64,000 nt of DNA from Pardosa pseudoannulata (GCA_032207245.1 CM063502.1:137342498-137406497); one strand, 5' to 3'. Positions 15,456 to 28,535 are shown, counted from the first letter of the stretch. A program made the numbers and translations. Notes: a model not told the origin generated them from the letters alone.

Positions 15456-17720
15456 GGTACTTTTGGGTACATCTACAATTTTATTTTTATTCAGCTCCAG
15501 ATTTTTCTTGTAGGGGTTTTAACTAATTAAATAACTAAAATATTTACCTAATGTATCAACAATATCAATATTTGTTATATAAATGAGTAAATATTGTCCT
15601 TTATTGGTTTAATACAAATAAGTGGAATGAAAAGACTTTGATGATGTAAAAATGAGTGAAAGAAATGGATTAAGGGGATACATGAAAACATATCTTCCTA
15701 CACACTTGAATATATGCATTTCTATACACAATACATATATGCTTATATGACATTCTCAATAGATTCGCAAAATATACCTCTTAAAGAAATTCAAAAACAC
15801 TACAGGGCAATTTATTTTATAATTATGTAATAAGATTCTTAATTAGAGTAAAAGAATATTAGTTATTATATAACATAACATTTTTACAGCTGAAGTTGAT
15901 ACAATTATTCCATGATCTAGAATAAGAGTCGATTCAGTAGTTTTCTGTTATAAAGGTATAAGCTATAGAGATGTTTTGTGCTCCAAAAACATCTCTATAG
16001 CAATATAAAAATATTTTTAGAACACAAAATTTAAACTTTATGACACTCATTTATTTTTTATTCTTTTTTTCGATAGAACTTCCAATAATTTGCTTAATTT
16101 TCCCAATAGAAACTTGAACAAATTAAAAGTCTTAGTTTTAAACAGATATTAAGATCTTTACCTGTATAAATATCTTTCGCCTGTATTTTTTTTCTAAATT
16201 TAGCTTAATTTTTTGCAAAATCCAGAATTACTTTTCCTGTTTCATTTACATTCATATCATCCTTATCCGTATTTATTATTATAGTAGAATTTCAGGAGAT
16301 AGTCGATTGGATAGGTCGGTGCCTTTGGAAACTTGGGTCCATAGATTCAAATTGTACTTCTAATTCTGATGTGTTTAAAATAAGCCTTGGTTATACTAGC
16401 TCTCGTGTTGAATATACATCGCATCATTTCAAATGAAACCAAACAATACTGTAATCAATTTTCGTTAAATGAATCCGAGATCAGTGATAAGTAAAACAAT
16501 TCTTAAGGGTGCATGTACAATTTTATTTTCAGTCATCGTCTAATTCCTTTTTCTAGTAATGGTTTTAAGTAATTACAAAATTGTAACAGGCAATATAAAC
16601 CATTGCAATTCTTTTAATATTAGTCAGTTAATTTAATAAATCTATTTTTTATTTATTTAATGTTTATATATCAAAAGGAATATACACATTCCTATAATGG
16701 TTAAAATAAAAAAATAATGGGCTCAATATTTATGATTACAAATTTACCTACACACTTCAATGCGTACGTTGCCACTGTCTGAAATAATTCAAAAGATGAC
16801 CTTCGTTTCATAGAAACTCAAAACACATGCGGTGGCAATTTCTTTCAGTTTCTATTTATGTTTGTACTCCTATAATTTTATTTTTATCGTCTATTTTTAT
16901 ACTGTTATTGTATACTCTTTAGTAATGCATTTTTAACAACATACGAAAATTATAATATCTGCTTCCCCCTTAAGTATTACTAAAATTGGTTGCATAATTG
17001 AGTTAATGTTATATTTTAACGACATAATGTATGCATGCTAAATAGTATGGATAAAAGAGATTAAACTGAAGAACTCTAAAATGTATGATTATACCTATAC
17101 ACTTTAATGTGAACATTAACATTTTTACTAAGCAATACAAAAAATGGAATTTATTAAACAATCTCAAAATCCTTAACAAAAACAGTTTTTATACTTTAAT
17201 TGTAATAATATTATTAATTAAAATAAGAACTCATTTTTATAATTTATAATTATGTCTTGATTAATAATCATACGGAAGAGTAAATACATTTTCCATATTC
17301 TTTTTAGTTGCATCTGTAATACTACTTTAGTTCAAATTTCAGTTTATTTTGCTTATAATCCTTTTAACTAAATAATTTATGTAGTTTAAATACATTATTT
17401 ACTTTATTATATATGTTAAAATATATATATATATACGTAATATAGCAGTTCTTATCGACTGAGGTAAAAGAAAATAAATTAAAAAAATCGGTAATTTCTG
17501 ATTAAGTATCTATTTGTACACCTGAATACATTTCTTGACACTTTCTCAAATAATCCTGCATTATCACTTCTTAAAGAATTTCAAATCTTCTACAGACAGT
17601 TTCTTTCCGTTTATATTTTAGCAATAAAATTCTTAATTAAAATGAGAGCATATCATTCTAAATTTTTACAGCTGAAGCATGTATAATTATTTCATGATTT
17701 GTAATCATACTGGATTAAAA
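15456..17720. repeat. Degenerate large repeat, three copies
   Basis: Three diverged units share the same ordered landmarks. A TACAATTTTATTTT..CAG..TTTTAA.TAATTA block occurs at about 15465, 16512 and 17313. A CTACACACTT-type word follows about 205-245 bp later (15698, 16747, 17517). An AATTT.TTT...AATTCTTAATTA block follows in copies one and three. TTTTTACAGCTGAAG precedes a CATGAT word in copies one and three (15884, 17666). Copies begin about 1050 and 800 bp apart. The unit is unidentified, non-coding and AT-rich. Confidence 0.5.
15962..16001. repeat. Perfect 16-bp hairpin
   Basis: Arms GCTATAGAGATGTTTT and AAAACATCTCTATAGC pair perfectly around an 8-base loop. It lies inside the first unit of the large degenerate repeat. 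It is shorter than a normal microRNA precursor, so it is annotated only as a stem-loop. Confidence 0.9.
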
Positions 17721-20700
17721 ATAAATCTTTACCTTTGAATAATCAGTTAAGAAGTCTTTTTGTTTTTATTAAACGTCGACTAAAAAGTAATCTTTAAAAA
17801 CATTATCTGTATAAAGAATCTGTAGTTAAAAATAAGATTTTATGATTAGCATAAGTTTTAAAAGATAGCTTCATATCTCTATGAAGTTCCATTTACTCCT
17901 GTTTAAATGACAATAATATTTGAAATAAACGCATATATTAACAAAGCGTAATTTGTTGCTTAGAGATTATTCGGAGTATTCCTACAGGCTCTTTTATTTG
18001 AAAAAGTCTCCTGTTTAACATTCAAAAGTAATTATACGTTTCAAAATATAAACGGCAAGTAATAAAACACCAAGCCAAAAGAAATAAATGTATATTCCCT
18101 AAATTAATATCAGGAAATTAACTGCACATTGCGACAGAAAATAATTCTAAGACCATTTATGTAATCTAACCTTGAACGAGAATTCATTTTTAACAAATTC
18201 CCATTCCCTTTTACTCATTTTACGAAAAATTACAGTTAAACCTTGATCGAGGTTTATCTAGATTTATGCCAGATAAAATTGGACAAATGTGTAAAGCTTT
18301 AATAATTAATGTTAAATGTGAAGAAAGATTACTTATCGTGCTAAAATATCACATCGTAAATTTCATCCAAATACTTTTCCTTTTTCATTATGCGTGAAAA
18401 GTGCTCTAATGATAATAAGATTGTTTTGTATAGTTAATTAGATGAAAGGCCTCTAGACAATATCAGCTAATCTTGTAAAGAAATAAAGAGCTCTTACCAT
18501 AAAGATGATTTCTTAATTAAGATATCATCTTTGTTGAATTCTTTGCATTAAGGTGTCTTTTGTATATGCAGATCCCTTACTGATTCTGCATAAATTAGTG
18601 TAATTTTAATTTAATGTTAGCAGTTTAAGTAGTAAATTATCATTAAATGCACCAAACTATTTGATTCTGAAAATTCAAGCAGATTGAGTATTAAAGATAA
18701 CTATATTCCCCCATTAATACAGTGTTTTACCATGAAAAATATTAGTAATTTAAATAAATATGTAAAGGATGAAAAACAATTATAACTTATATGAGGTACA
18801 ACTTGACATCTACTTTTAAAATAATCATTGTATATAAAATTAGTTTCATAAAGTTATTTGTCAGTTAACAAGAAATGTTACATTTAATTTTACCGTACAG
18901 CATTCTGCTTCTCAAATAGTAAAATTAGAAGGATATTTATTTCACAAAAGAGATGATTATTTTTAAGTACAATAGATTTTTTAATGTTACATCAATTAAT
19001 GAAATTAATTGAGAACGTGAGGATTTCTACGACTAAAGAAAAGGATTATAAATAAACTGACTATTATTATTGTTATGTTATCACTTCTATAATCTCGCAT
19101 TCAATTTGTTTTATAATTAAAAGAAATTGAAATACATATTTCTATTTTGTTCTCTCAAGTCATTATTTCTTGTGTTATTGAAGAATTATAAATACGTTTT
19201 ATAAATCATTTTCAGTTATAAGTTTATAGAGATGTTGTGTTAAGTGCCATCAATAATTACTTCAAATAACATCTATCTTAATTTTTACTCTATCAGACAG
19301 GGAATTGCACACTTATAACACTAAGCAGATATTTTTTTTATTTAAGTTTATTCAATGGTTAAATGCTTTTACGCTATGCATGTAAAATATAACTTATATA
19401 AATATTATTTTATAAAATATTAATTTTTTAGTGGCTCTTCAGTTTTTGCACACTTAATAATATTGCATTTATTTTCTTCTAAAAGCATTTTCACAATCTA
19501 ATTACGAGATATAAAATAGTTTATTAAAAGAGACTTAACAAATATTAGCAGCTATTCTTACAATAATTCCATTCTAGGTAAAAAATGTAGGTAATTAAAG
19601 GTATATTAAAGAAAAAGTTAAGAACTTAACTAACATAATTTTTTTTAATAAATAACGCATCAGATAAACCCCTCAATAAAACACCTATAGTTATTTTTTT
19701 CATAATGGATACAACTGAATACTTCAATTTATATTTAATTAAACAAATGTACTACATGGTCATTAATTATTAATTTTGTTTTGTTATAATTTTGGTAATT
19801 GATTTATATATGGCTTACGTAGACATGTTGTCTACAAAAGCCATTATGCAGTCATGTAAATAAATATTAGAAATTCATTCATTTAATTCATTTACAATTT
19901 TCTTGTCAGATAATAAATTGTAATTTTGTAGATATCCTTAAAGAAAAATGAAAAAATCCGTTTTGTACTCAGTCAAAAATATTTTACTCTTACTCAACCT
20001 AGTATATATATTTTCATTCATTCTATTTCAGATTTATTGAAATTAATGTCAGTAAATGTAAAAAAATTATTGATATCTTAAAAAATTGTTGTAAAATAGT
20101 ACAACATAGTTATAATTGATTATTCATTACATCGTGCCTATCTTGGTTTTTGATTGTACTCAGGTGTGGTAGCAGATTTATTGGATTCAGCATAGCTGTT
20201 CTTTTTTGATTTGTTATCGAATGCTTTTTTACAACAAATCTTAAAATTATAGATTGGCACCTTTGAAGTTTTATAAGAATATACTCAATTTAACCCCTTC
20301 ATACATTTCTAAGTCAGTTCTTCAAAGATAAAATTAATCCTAAAATTCAATTCAGCATTAAGAGTTTGTAAAAATATTTTGGTCTGTATATTATAGTTGC
20401 TAAACAATAAAAAAAATCCTTCCAAGAAAATGTATTTCTTATCAAGTTTTCATATCAATTTGGTATTAAAATAAATATTTAGAAGATAATTCTTGAATTT
20501 CTGTAGTGTTTAATGTCGGTACGTTTATAAAAGAAAAAGTAAACTATTTATAAATATGAAAAATGCCTTGTGCATAAAAAATAAATCTGTTAAGAAAATA
20601 ATGACAAATTTCTCTGCTAGAATTATATTAAATCACGTATTTAATATGTTCCCCTCCTTTTGTATAACTTATTTCTTTATTCAGTAGAAAATAAGATAGC

Positions 20701-21744
20701 AATATTCAGTGTTAGCTATATGTGGTAACTGTTATAAATGATTTTTTTTATTCGAAAGAAGAATCTATGATGTAGAACAAGCAGATTTAAGTAAAAAATA
20801 GAAGAGAATGTTTGATTTATGATCTAGGTGCATCATTTTTCAATTTTTTACGGTTTTGAATCTTTTTCTTTCCCGTTTTTTGTTTACTAAGGCTTATCGG
20901 TTTAAACTTGAATGAAAAATTTAAAAATACTAATGACTCTCAAAGGAATTTACATTAGTTTTTACACTAAATTATTCCTATATACCATTATTCTAATGAA
21001 GAACATATTTATGCATGTGTTCATAAGGGAACCATACAACACAATACAATCCATTCCCAATTTACGAGCAATAATTTTAAGATAATCTATGTCAAATAAT
21101 CTCAGGAATAGCTTTTTATTATTTGAAATGACAAAGGAATGAAATATTTAATCCAAAATGTAATGGTCTTTTTTACTATTTTATTCTATGAAAAACACTT
21201 ATCATCTAAAGAAAGCGTAATATATTTTTAAGAAGTGTCATACCTTATTTCAGAATTCGATGTCTTCTGAAAGTCTGTATGATTTTCCCTATCATCAGTT
21301 AATAAAAAAAATTATACAAAAGGATACTCAAGATTTGTTTCATCTGTTAGGAAGTCATTTCTTTTAATTAAAATAAAAAATATAGAAAAATCAATATATA
21401 ATAATTTAAAAGTAGGGTAAATAAATATCCGAGATATTTGAAAGATTCTAATCAATAGAATATCCAAGAATTTTTTCATGCATATATAAATGTATTATCT
21501 CTAGAATGAATTAATATCATTCAAATATTTAAACAGAATATTTTCAATGACTTATTAGTTATAATTTTATCCTATTTTTGCTTATTTTTTTCGAATTTGC
21601 ATGAGGGTTTCAACTTTTTATATAAAATATGTATTCTGTATTTTTAATTTATTTTAAAGAACGCCGTTTTCCAAAGTCTGTGATTTAAGTTGTAGTTAAC
21701 CTACAACTGAAATCTCTTTTATTATCTAAATTAATATCTCTATT
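17721..21744. other. Long AT-rich non-coding stretch
   Basis: No exon or identifiable repeat was found. Around 18405-18560 there is a run of GATA/TATC and TTAATTAA words that could be regulatory. A 7+7-bp hairpin lies at 19810-19844. Confidence 0.45.
19810..19844. repeat. Imperfect hairpin
   Basis: ATGGCTT...AAGCCAT and GTAGACA...TGTCTAC stack with a 2x2 internal loop and a 3-base terminal loop. Confidence 0.75.
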
Positions 21745-21786
21745 ATAAATATATATATATATATATATATATTATAAATATACAAA

Positions 21787-21828
<42 letters not shown>

Positions 21829-21844
21829 ATATATAAATATATAA
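21745..21844. repeat. Interrupted (TA)n tract
   Basis: Two TA runs separated by TATAAATATACAAATATATG-like interruptions, with TTATAAATAT repeated at both ends. Confidence 0.9.
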
Positions 21845-23303
21845 TCTAATATAAATATTGTTATATATCTATTATAAATTATCGTCCGGATTGTAATATA
21901 GCCTATATTTGTTTTTTATAAAATTCCAATGAGTTAATTGTTCTGCGTTTTATGTTAAAATAAAGAAAGATATATTTTTTCAAAGATTTATAAGAGTTAA
22001 AACAGATTTTAATGTCTCTGGATTTTTGTACAATTTTAAAAAGTATTTAAAAATGTACGGTCTGTCGAAAAGATATAATGTATACCCCTGTCTCTTGAAG
22101 AAGGTGTGAAACCCCTTACTGCGATAGATTAATTTCTAAATCTGAAGTCCTTCTAAATGATATAACTAGTAAGCGCTCATAATTACTCCTTTAACTCTGA
22201 GATAGAAGAAATTCCTTGATTATATTAATAGACATTTCCTACAATGTTTTACAATAGCTATAACAATATTTGGGATGAAGACTGTTTAAAATTGAAACAT
22301 TATTTTAATTAGGAACTACTTCAATTTTATTCTTTTAAATTATCAAAACGTCCGGTTCAGAAAATTCAGCGTTGTTCACCCATGACCAGAAAGTAGTTAA
22401 AGAGTTAATTAAAAAAAATAATGTTCGTTGCTTAAAGTATTACAGAGTCATTTATCTCACTTTACTCAAACTTCTTACCGGTGTAAAATGCATCCTTTTC
22501 AATAATGTGAAAGGCAGAAGTGTTTTAGAAAGAGGATGAATATCTCTCAAGGAGGTAAGTTTAGCTAGTTGAAATACTTTAAGTCTTCAAGCCTGCATTT
22601 CTTCTTTGATGTCACGAATAAACGAACTAGAAAATACGTCTAGTAATACGTTCATATATTTTAAACTTGAAACTAATTAACTTTAATTTATCAACAGTGA
22701 AATAAGAAACTAATAAATTTTAAAGTGAGTGTAAATAAAGTATATATCAGGTGAAAAGTAATTTTATTAAACTAGTTGAATAGAGCGTATATTTACTCCG
22801 TTACACTAAAGAGGGCTTATGTATTTAATGAATTACGTGTAAATGTGTAATAGTATAAACTTATTTAAACTACATTAATTTATTTTAAAAAATTGATTTG
22901 TATAGAAATAATGGCTTTATGTACGATGTTTATTTTATTTTATTCTTGTATTTTAATAAATTATATAATCTTGCATTTGGGTTATGCAAAATAGGATAGT
23001 TAAAATCACATTATAATTTCTTTTGCTGTATTTTATGCAGGAAATAAAATGCTGAATTTATATATAAAGCTAAGGCTTACGCACACACGCACACGCATAT
23101 GTACAGTATCTTATTAATAGTAGTTAGGAATAATTTCAATTTTTACTACATAAAATGATAACGATAGTGGTAACTTATAAAAATTTAGGTTTTGTAACTT
23201 TCGTATATCCATGTTTCAATTTTAAAATACTATAAATGATTTACTTATCTTATCTGAATCATTTTTTGTAATTTGAAGTATATGTTTATGGCCAAATTGT
23301 TTA
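21845..23303. other. Non-coding AT-rich stretch
   Basis: No supported feature was found. Confidence 0.45.
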
Positions 23304-24688
23304 TTACAACAGTATGTGTTCCACATGACCACCACCACAGGGGATAACACATTGCAGGCGAGTCACAAATCCAGCAATGGCAGGGTGCAGTAGGTCCGGT
23401 TGTATGCAAGACATCTCTCGGCGGATCACATCTTTCGGTTCAGAGAGATTGGATGGATTGTGTAATCTCGCCGAGCGGTTTGCGATGTTTCTACTTCCGA
23501 TTGTAAGTCATACCCTAGTCATTTGGATATGATTTCGCATGGGTCTCGTATAAGGAGCAGGTATGGAGGCGAAATAATCAGCCGTAGAAGATTTCAAACT
23601 TAACAACTATTCATTTATTTAACAAAAAGCTTTTAAAGAAATATTAAAGTGTATAAGTAAAGTCGTCCAGAGAGGAGATTACTCTAGACAACCTGCTCAT
23701 CTCAAAGTTCAGCAGGGAGTCCCCTCCCGTTTCTTCTTTTCCAAACAGGAAACCTCGGTTTTAGGGGAGATCGAACCCCCCTCTTTGACCTTTGTCCTTG
23801 GAGTAGCCGGAACGCCCTTTGGTGCCCAGCCGACGCGGTCACACAAAGCACAGTTAATTTTCTCTGTCGGTACGTTCACAAAACCGGCGCTCTTGACACC
23901 TCTAACCATCCGTGCGTCAAAAGGACCATTACTGGTACAATACTGTTGTTTTTCAATTCTTCGGCGTTTTGAAATATTCGGCGCCTTACGATGAACAAAA
24001 GTTCTCTTTAACCATCGCTCTTCTTGACCTCCGACAGAGACGGACGCTATACTTACAGATTAGATACACCCAAGATTTTAAATATCCCCACAACCAAAAG
24101 TCTGCATGGGTAAAATCTGGAGACCGAGGAGGCCATGAGAACCTGAAACGCCTGCTAAGGATTTTGCCTTCCCCAAATGTCTGGATCAGGAAATCCTTGA
24201 CCGAATTAGTAGTGTGACTAGATACTCCATCTTGCATAAATGTGACGGTAGATAGCGCATCTCTTTCACGCAAAGCTGGCACGACATTATCGCACAGAAG
24301 TGTTAAATAACACTGTGCATTCACCATATCCGTTTTCCACTGGGCACTTATTACTGGGTCTTAAGTGTCCTATGAAGAACGAACCTGTGAATCCACACCA
24401 CACTGTCACTTTTGAGGAATGCAATGGTTTCTGCGTGTATTCAAGTAGATTTGACATGGACCAGATGCGAAAGTTATGGGTGTTAACGTAGCCATAAACC
24501 GAAAAATGAGCTTCATCTGTCCACAAGATGTTAAAGACCCAGGTGGCTTTCTGTTGTTCTATTTTGGAGAAAGCCCACCTCGCAAATGTTTCCGTTTGTA
24601 CGGTATCCTCTGGTAAAAGTTGATGGCACGACTGAAGTCTGTATGGATACAGATAAAGGATTCTATGAAGAATATTGAATACCCGGAA
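23304..24688 (-). pseudogene. Mariner/Tc1-superfamily (DDE) transposase, split by an LTR
   Basis: The remnant reads right to left. It starts with GVFNILHRILYLYPYRLQ (after a stop at 24689-24691), then FARWAFSKIEQQ, ILWTDEAHFSVYGYVN, KVTVWCGFTGSFFIG, TFMQDGVSSHTTN, SWPPRSPDFTHADFWLWGY and LKSWVYL. After the LTR insertion it resumes as NPSNLSEPKDVIRREM and ends RLQCVIPCGGGHVEH at a stop (23304-23306). The TDEAHF, MQDG and SPD aspartates are the expected DDE triad; I count 37 residues between the second and third. There is a frameshift near 24320, and the N-terminal helix-turn-helix is missing. With the LTR removed, the two halves join in frame. It is dead, and no terminal inverted repeats were identified. 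Confidence 0.88.
23503..24057 (-). mobile_element. Solo LTR inserted in the transposase gene
   Basis: A segment of about 555 bp interrupts the transposase reading frame exactly. Its ends are inverted: TGTAAGT at 23502-23508 and ACTTACA at 24051-24057. A GATT direct repeat flanks it (23499-23502 and 24058-24061), as left by integration with a 4-bp staggered cut. TG...CA-type ends, the length, the single copy and an AATAAA signal on the minus strand about 110 bp from the end (near 23616) fit a solo LTR of a Gypsy- or BEL-like retrotransposon. The first base of the inverted end is shared with the direct repeat, so the exact edge is uncertain by one base. It is less AT-rich than its surroundings, and the small open frames inside have no recognisable domain. 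Confidence 0.78.
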
Positions 24689-25379
24689 TTAATCATAAAG
24701 AAAGTTTTGAGATTCACGGTTTTAAACGCCAAAACCAGCCTTTAATCCTGAATTTTTATTTTCATTTTTGTTATATTTCCTTATCTGAGACTATTATTTT
24801 ACTTTATCTTTTTATGTACAGGCAACAAATGTTTAAACTGTATAAAAGCACACATGAAACTTTTTAGCTATTACAGATAATTAGTTTCTTAGAACTGAAG
24901 CATTTTTTAATAAAAAATAATAAATTATCAGTACAAGTTTAAAGAAAAAAAAAAGGATTTCAATAACTAAAGCTGAAAATGAAAAATGAAACGCATGTAT
25001 TTCATGATTCTTTGTATTTTTAAATGTAAATAACGTAAAAGTTTTTTTTTTCTCCCAGAAAAGGATTTGGCCCGATGCCAAATAATTATAACTCATCTCT
25101 CGTTTAGTTCTTCGCGATTCACCTCTTTCAAGTCCGAAAATCCAGAGAAAATGAAAGTTTAAAAAAAAATTATCCAACAGAAGTTTCAGTCAGTAAGACT
25201 AAATCATCGATTTCTCAAAAAATGTATCTTGTTTTACTTTACTTAAATAATAAAAAATAAGTAAATTCTGCAATATATTCGACATATTTATGGAAAAAAC
25301 TTCTTTTGTTTCCTTAGGTTGGTGATTTGATATCTTTGTAAAAATGACATGGTGGATTTTTATAGCATGATTTTTATTT
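24689..25379. other. Non-coding AT-rich spacer
   Basis: May include the degraded 5' part of the transposon. The 98-codon minus-strand frame at 24881-25177 is phenylalanine-rich, low-complexity and unsupported. Confidence 0.4.
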
Positions 25380-26440
25380 TACTAGAGAAATTGGGAAGAA
25401 CAGATTGATATAAGGATTACCGAGGATTTAGGATATGACCATATGATGGAATTATATTATATTATAGTAAATTATAGCAAACAATGCATTAATTATAAAA
25501 TATTTCGAAATATAAACTAGCATATTTTCTTTAGTTGATGACTTCCTTTTTTGTCATTTCATATATTTGATGTCTACAAGAAAAAGTATAAATCTTTAAA
25601 GTTAATAAATTGTATTGTACTGGTAATGTACTACAGTAAAAAAATATTTAGAAAGGAATGCGTTTAATTTCTGCAAAAACAAATCTCAATCCATCCAATA
25701 GAAATTTCCTTCTTATATACATGATTATGTTCTCAATTTATAACTTCTTTCTTAGTCATCACAAATATTTCACATTTGTAATATTATTATAATATTATTA
25801 TGCTCAGCTAAAGATTCAAAATATTTATTCAAATAGGGTTTATTTTTGTTTATTTGTTTCTTTTGGTGTTTCTATATGTTTTTTTGATTTTTTATATGAC
25901 AGGATTTATCTTAAATTTGTTTTTCTCTATTTTGGTAACAAAATTGAGAACAGATTGAAGTAAGAATTATCGCAGTTCGCAGTTCACAAAATATATGTGA
26001 TGACAAAGAAGGATTTAGGAAAATAGTGTATTATTATAGGATATTACTTTTATGTAACGACTTATTAAATTTACGTTCTTTTAACTCTAAAAATAATATC
26101 AAAGAAAAAATTATAAGATATTTCAGCATATGTACTTGAACACATTTCTGTTTTAGACTTACATTTTTGTCGTCACAAATTTGTGATGTTTACAAGAAAA
26201 AGCAAGAAAGATTAAATTTAATAAATTTTTGTGTAACAGTATTATTCCGTAATACAAGATATTATTTGTTACTTTCTACGGCATCACATATTTCCTACAT
26301 TCTAGAAAGATAATACAAGCTCAATGTTAAGAAATTGTTATATAATAGTAATCTGCTATAATAAAAATATTTAGGTACCAATTTAGTTAGAAATACGTTT
26401 AAATACTACAGAAAGTATATTTTAATTTATCTAATAAATA
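25380..26440. repeat. Diverged two-copy tandem duplication
   Basis: Ordered landmarks recur. GAACAGATTGA.(A)TAAG.ATTA occurs at about 25399 and 25946, GGATTTAGGA at about 25423 and 26010, GATGT(C/T)TACAAGAAAAAG at about 25570 and 26188, then ATAAA(A)AATATTTAG..A and CGTTTAA. The unit is about 550-620 bp because of indels. It is AT-rich and non-coding. Confidence 0.6.
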
Positions 26441-27707
26441 TAAATTAAAATGTTTTATTGTCTGTTATGTAAAGGAAATCAACGCTTTTACATAAATTAT
26501 GTACAAGATTTTAAACTTCTTTAAATATATTTATTTAGATAGTAAAACTAGATTAAAACTTAATACTTAAATACTTAAATATGTACTGAGATATGTTCAC
26601 AATTGTTAAAGCATATTTTTGAAAATTTGTACCTGTGTGTGTGTTTCTGCAATTAATATAATCCTATGAATTTTAATTGCTGAAATTTTATTTGCTTTAA
26701 ATAATGTATAGCTTTAAATGTTTAAAACTATAAAAAAAAGGGTGAACAAAATAAATAGTAGCTTTTAAAATATTTTATATTTGATTTGTACTTAATTGTA
26801 ACTTTAATGTGAGCAATATTCTAAATTTGTGTTATCTTGCCTATAAATGCTTTTAGTGCTTTTTTTAAAAAGAAAATACCTAGATATCATGTAAAGGATT
26901 GTGTCATATAACTAAAATCCTTAATTTTTTAAATCCTTAACCAAATGTCTAAGAAGTAATTTATCTCTCAAATGTTTTCCTTGGGGCAAATATGGCTTAA
27001 TATCCTTAATTAGTTTTATAATTCGCTTTCTTAATATTTTTCTGATGATCTATCATATTTTACTTAAGTTAAATTATGGTTTTCGTACAATGGAAAACTA
27101 AGAAATTTCTTTAGTGGCTACTGCTTCTTTTATACCTCCTGTATAAATATAGCACTCAAATGTAAAGAAAGTAATTCCTTAAATTAGGAACTAATAATTA
27201 CTAGTACCTACATTTACATTATTAATTTTTGTAATATTAAATATATATGTTTATTTAATATTAGAAATACCAGGAAAAAGAACTATGCAGTTTACCTACT
27301 CAGTTCAACTGAGGACAGAACTCATTACAAAAACAAAAAGGTCATATGTTAAAAAGTATGTTTTCAGCTTTTGAATTAATTTCAGCATCAAAATGCATGC
27401 AAGAAATTTATCCATTTATCATAAAATGCTATTTTAAACTACATAACAAGGAACTGAATTCATTTTAGTTTAAAAGTCTTTATTAAGTTTGCTTCTAGAT
27501 ACAACGAATTCCCTTAATCAGTAATGTAATAAACATAATCAAAAATTTATCTCATGCATTTTGGAATTCTTTACAATTTTCTAGGCATGTGTATGCGAAG
27601 CATGTATTTTGATTTAAATTCAAGCTTTGGAAACATTGTGTATAACTCATTTAAGTTATAGTATCTTTTCCTAACATCATTATAGTTATAATTACATAGT
27701 GTCACAT
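26441..27707. other. Non-coding AT-rich stretch
   Basis: No supported feature was found. Confidence 0.45.
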
Positions 27708-27850
27708 CAAACATCTTTCACTACCAAATTGTATGTGCGCATATTTGACACAATGTTTCGAAAGAGGAAGCTCACGTGTACTGCTTCTGCATAATTTAGT
27801 AACACGAGCGGTGGTGTGGTATTATAATTTGAGAAAATTGCCTGATTTAT
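27708..27850 (+). pseudogene. Coding-like repeat remnant, copy 1 (family unknown)
   Basis: Nucleotide and reading-frame similarity to 32198-32340: CATCTTTCA, ATATTTGACA, CACGTG, GCATAATTTAG and TATAATTTG occur in the same order. In the shared frame it reads CFERGSSRVLLLHNL then RAVVWYYNLRKL, against FYET-SRDKLTHNLAA and VKGHSYNLLKQ in the other copy. It is open here for 60 codons (27733-27915). I do not recognise the protein. It is most likely a repeat- or transposon-encoded fragment. Confidence 0.4.
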
Positions 27851-27915
27851 TTGATAAGACTGCAACACGTGATTACATTCCAAAAGAAGCTCTCAAATTT
27901 TTCTTTTTAAGATAA

Positions 27916-28289
27916 AAATTCAAACTTTAAGCTTTCATTTCCTTGTTAGCTGTCTGCGGTATATTTATAACAATGAATAAATGTATCTTATATTTTCCCC
28001 ACAGCTAGATTCATTCAAAATTTTTTCAATCATGATACAATATCATTTATTTCACAACAAGGAACACGATTTCAGCAAAATTTATGGTTAAAGTGACTTC
28101 AGTCGTTCAGATTTTATAAGTTAATAATCGTTTTTATCACAGAAATATAGCAAAGGGGAAAAGTCTGATGCAGATACCACAGTTCATTGTACGTCTATTA
28201 AATTATGTATATTTGAAAAAAATTTCAGAATTACCATTTTCACATTCCAATAAAAATTCAAAGTTTGTTTACTTTCTGAAGTTAAGCCA
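27916..28289. other. Non-coding AT-rich spacer
   Basis: No supported feature was found. Confidence 0.4.
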
Positions 28290-28535
28290 AGTGCCATATG
28301 GGGGAGCGGAGGAAATTTTTGAGCTTGACGTCACACCAATTTGAGAAATTCTAGTATAATACAAGTACGTAATATATTTTGATTTGAAAAAATATAACAA
28401 CGTGACAAAATATGATACAACTGCATAACGAATGCTAAACTATAATGTTAAGAGTTAAAATTTATGAATTGTTTTTAGTCCATTTTTTTCATGGGGAGCT
28501 TGAATCTCTCAACGCTTACCCCTTGTTTACACCAC
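28290..28535. mobile_element. Possible small non-autonomous DNA transposon
   Basis: The left end, AGTGCCATATGGGGGAGCGG, and the inverted right end, AGTGGTGTAAACAAGGGGTA followed by AGCG, are imperfect inverted repeats. Inside them, TTGAGCTT and AAGCTCCCC also mirror loosely. The AGTGGYGTA...GGGG-type start is common among DNA transposons. No target duplication was found, so the call is tentative. Confidence 0.35.

Noticed and set aside
16310..16400. tRNA-like words (TAGTCGATTGGATAGGTCGG, AGATTCAAATTG) as another SINE
   Set aside because: No second copy in the window and the boxes are too degenerate to support a call.
24881..25177. 98-codon minus-strand frame
   Set aside because: Phe/Leu/Lys-rich low complexity beside poly-A/T runs; no support.
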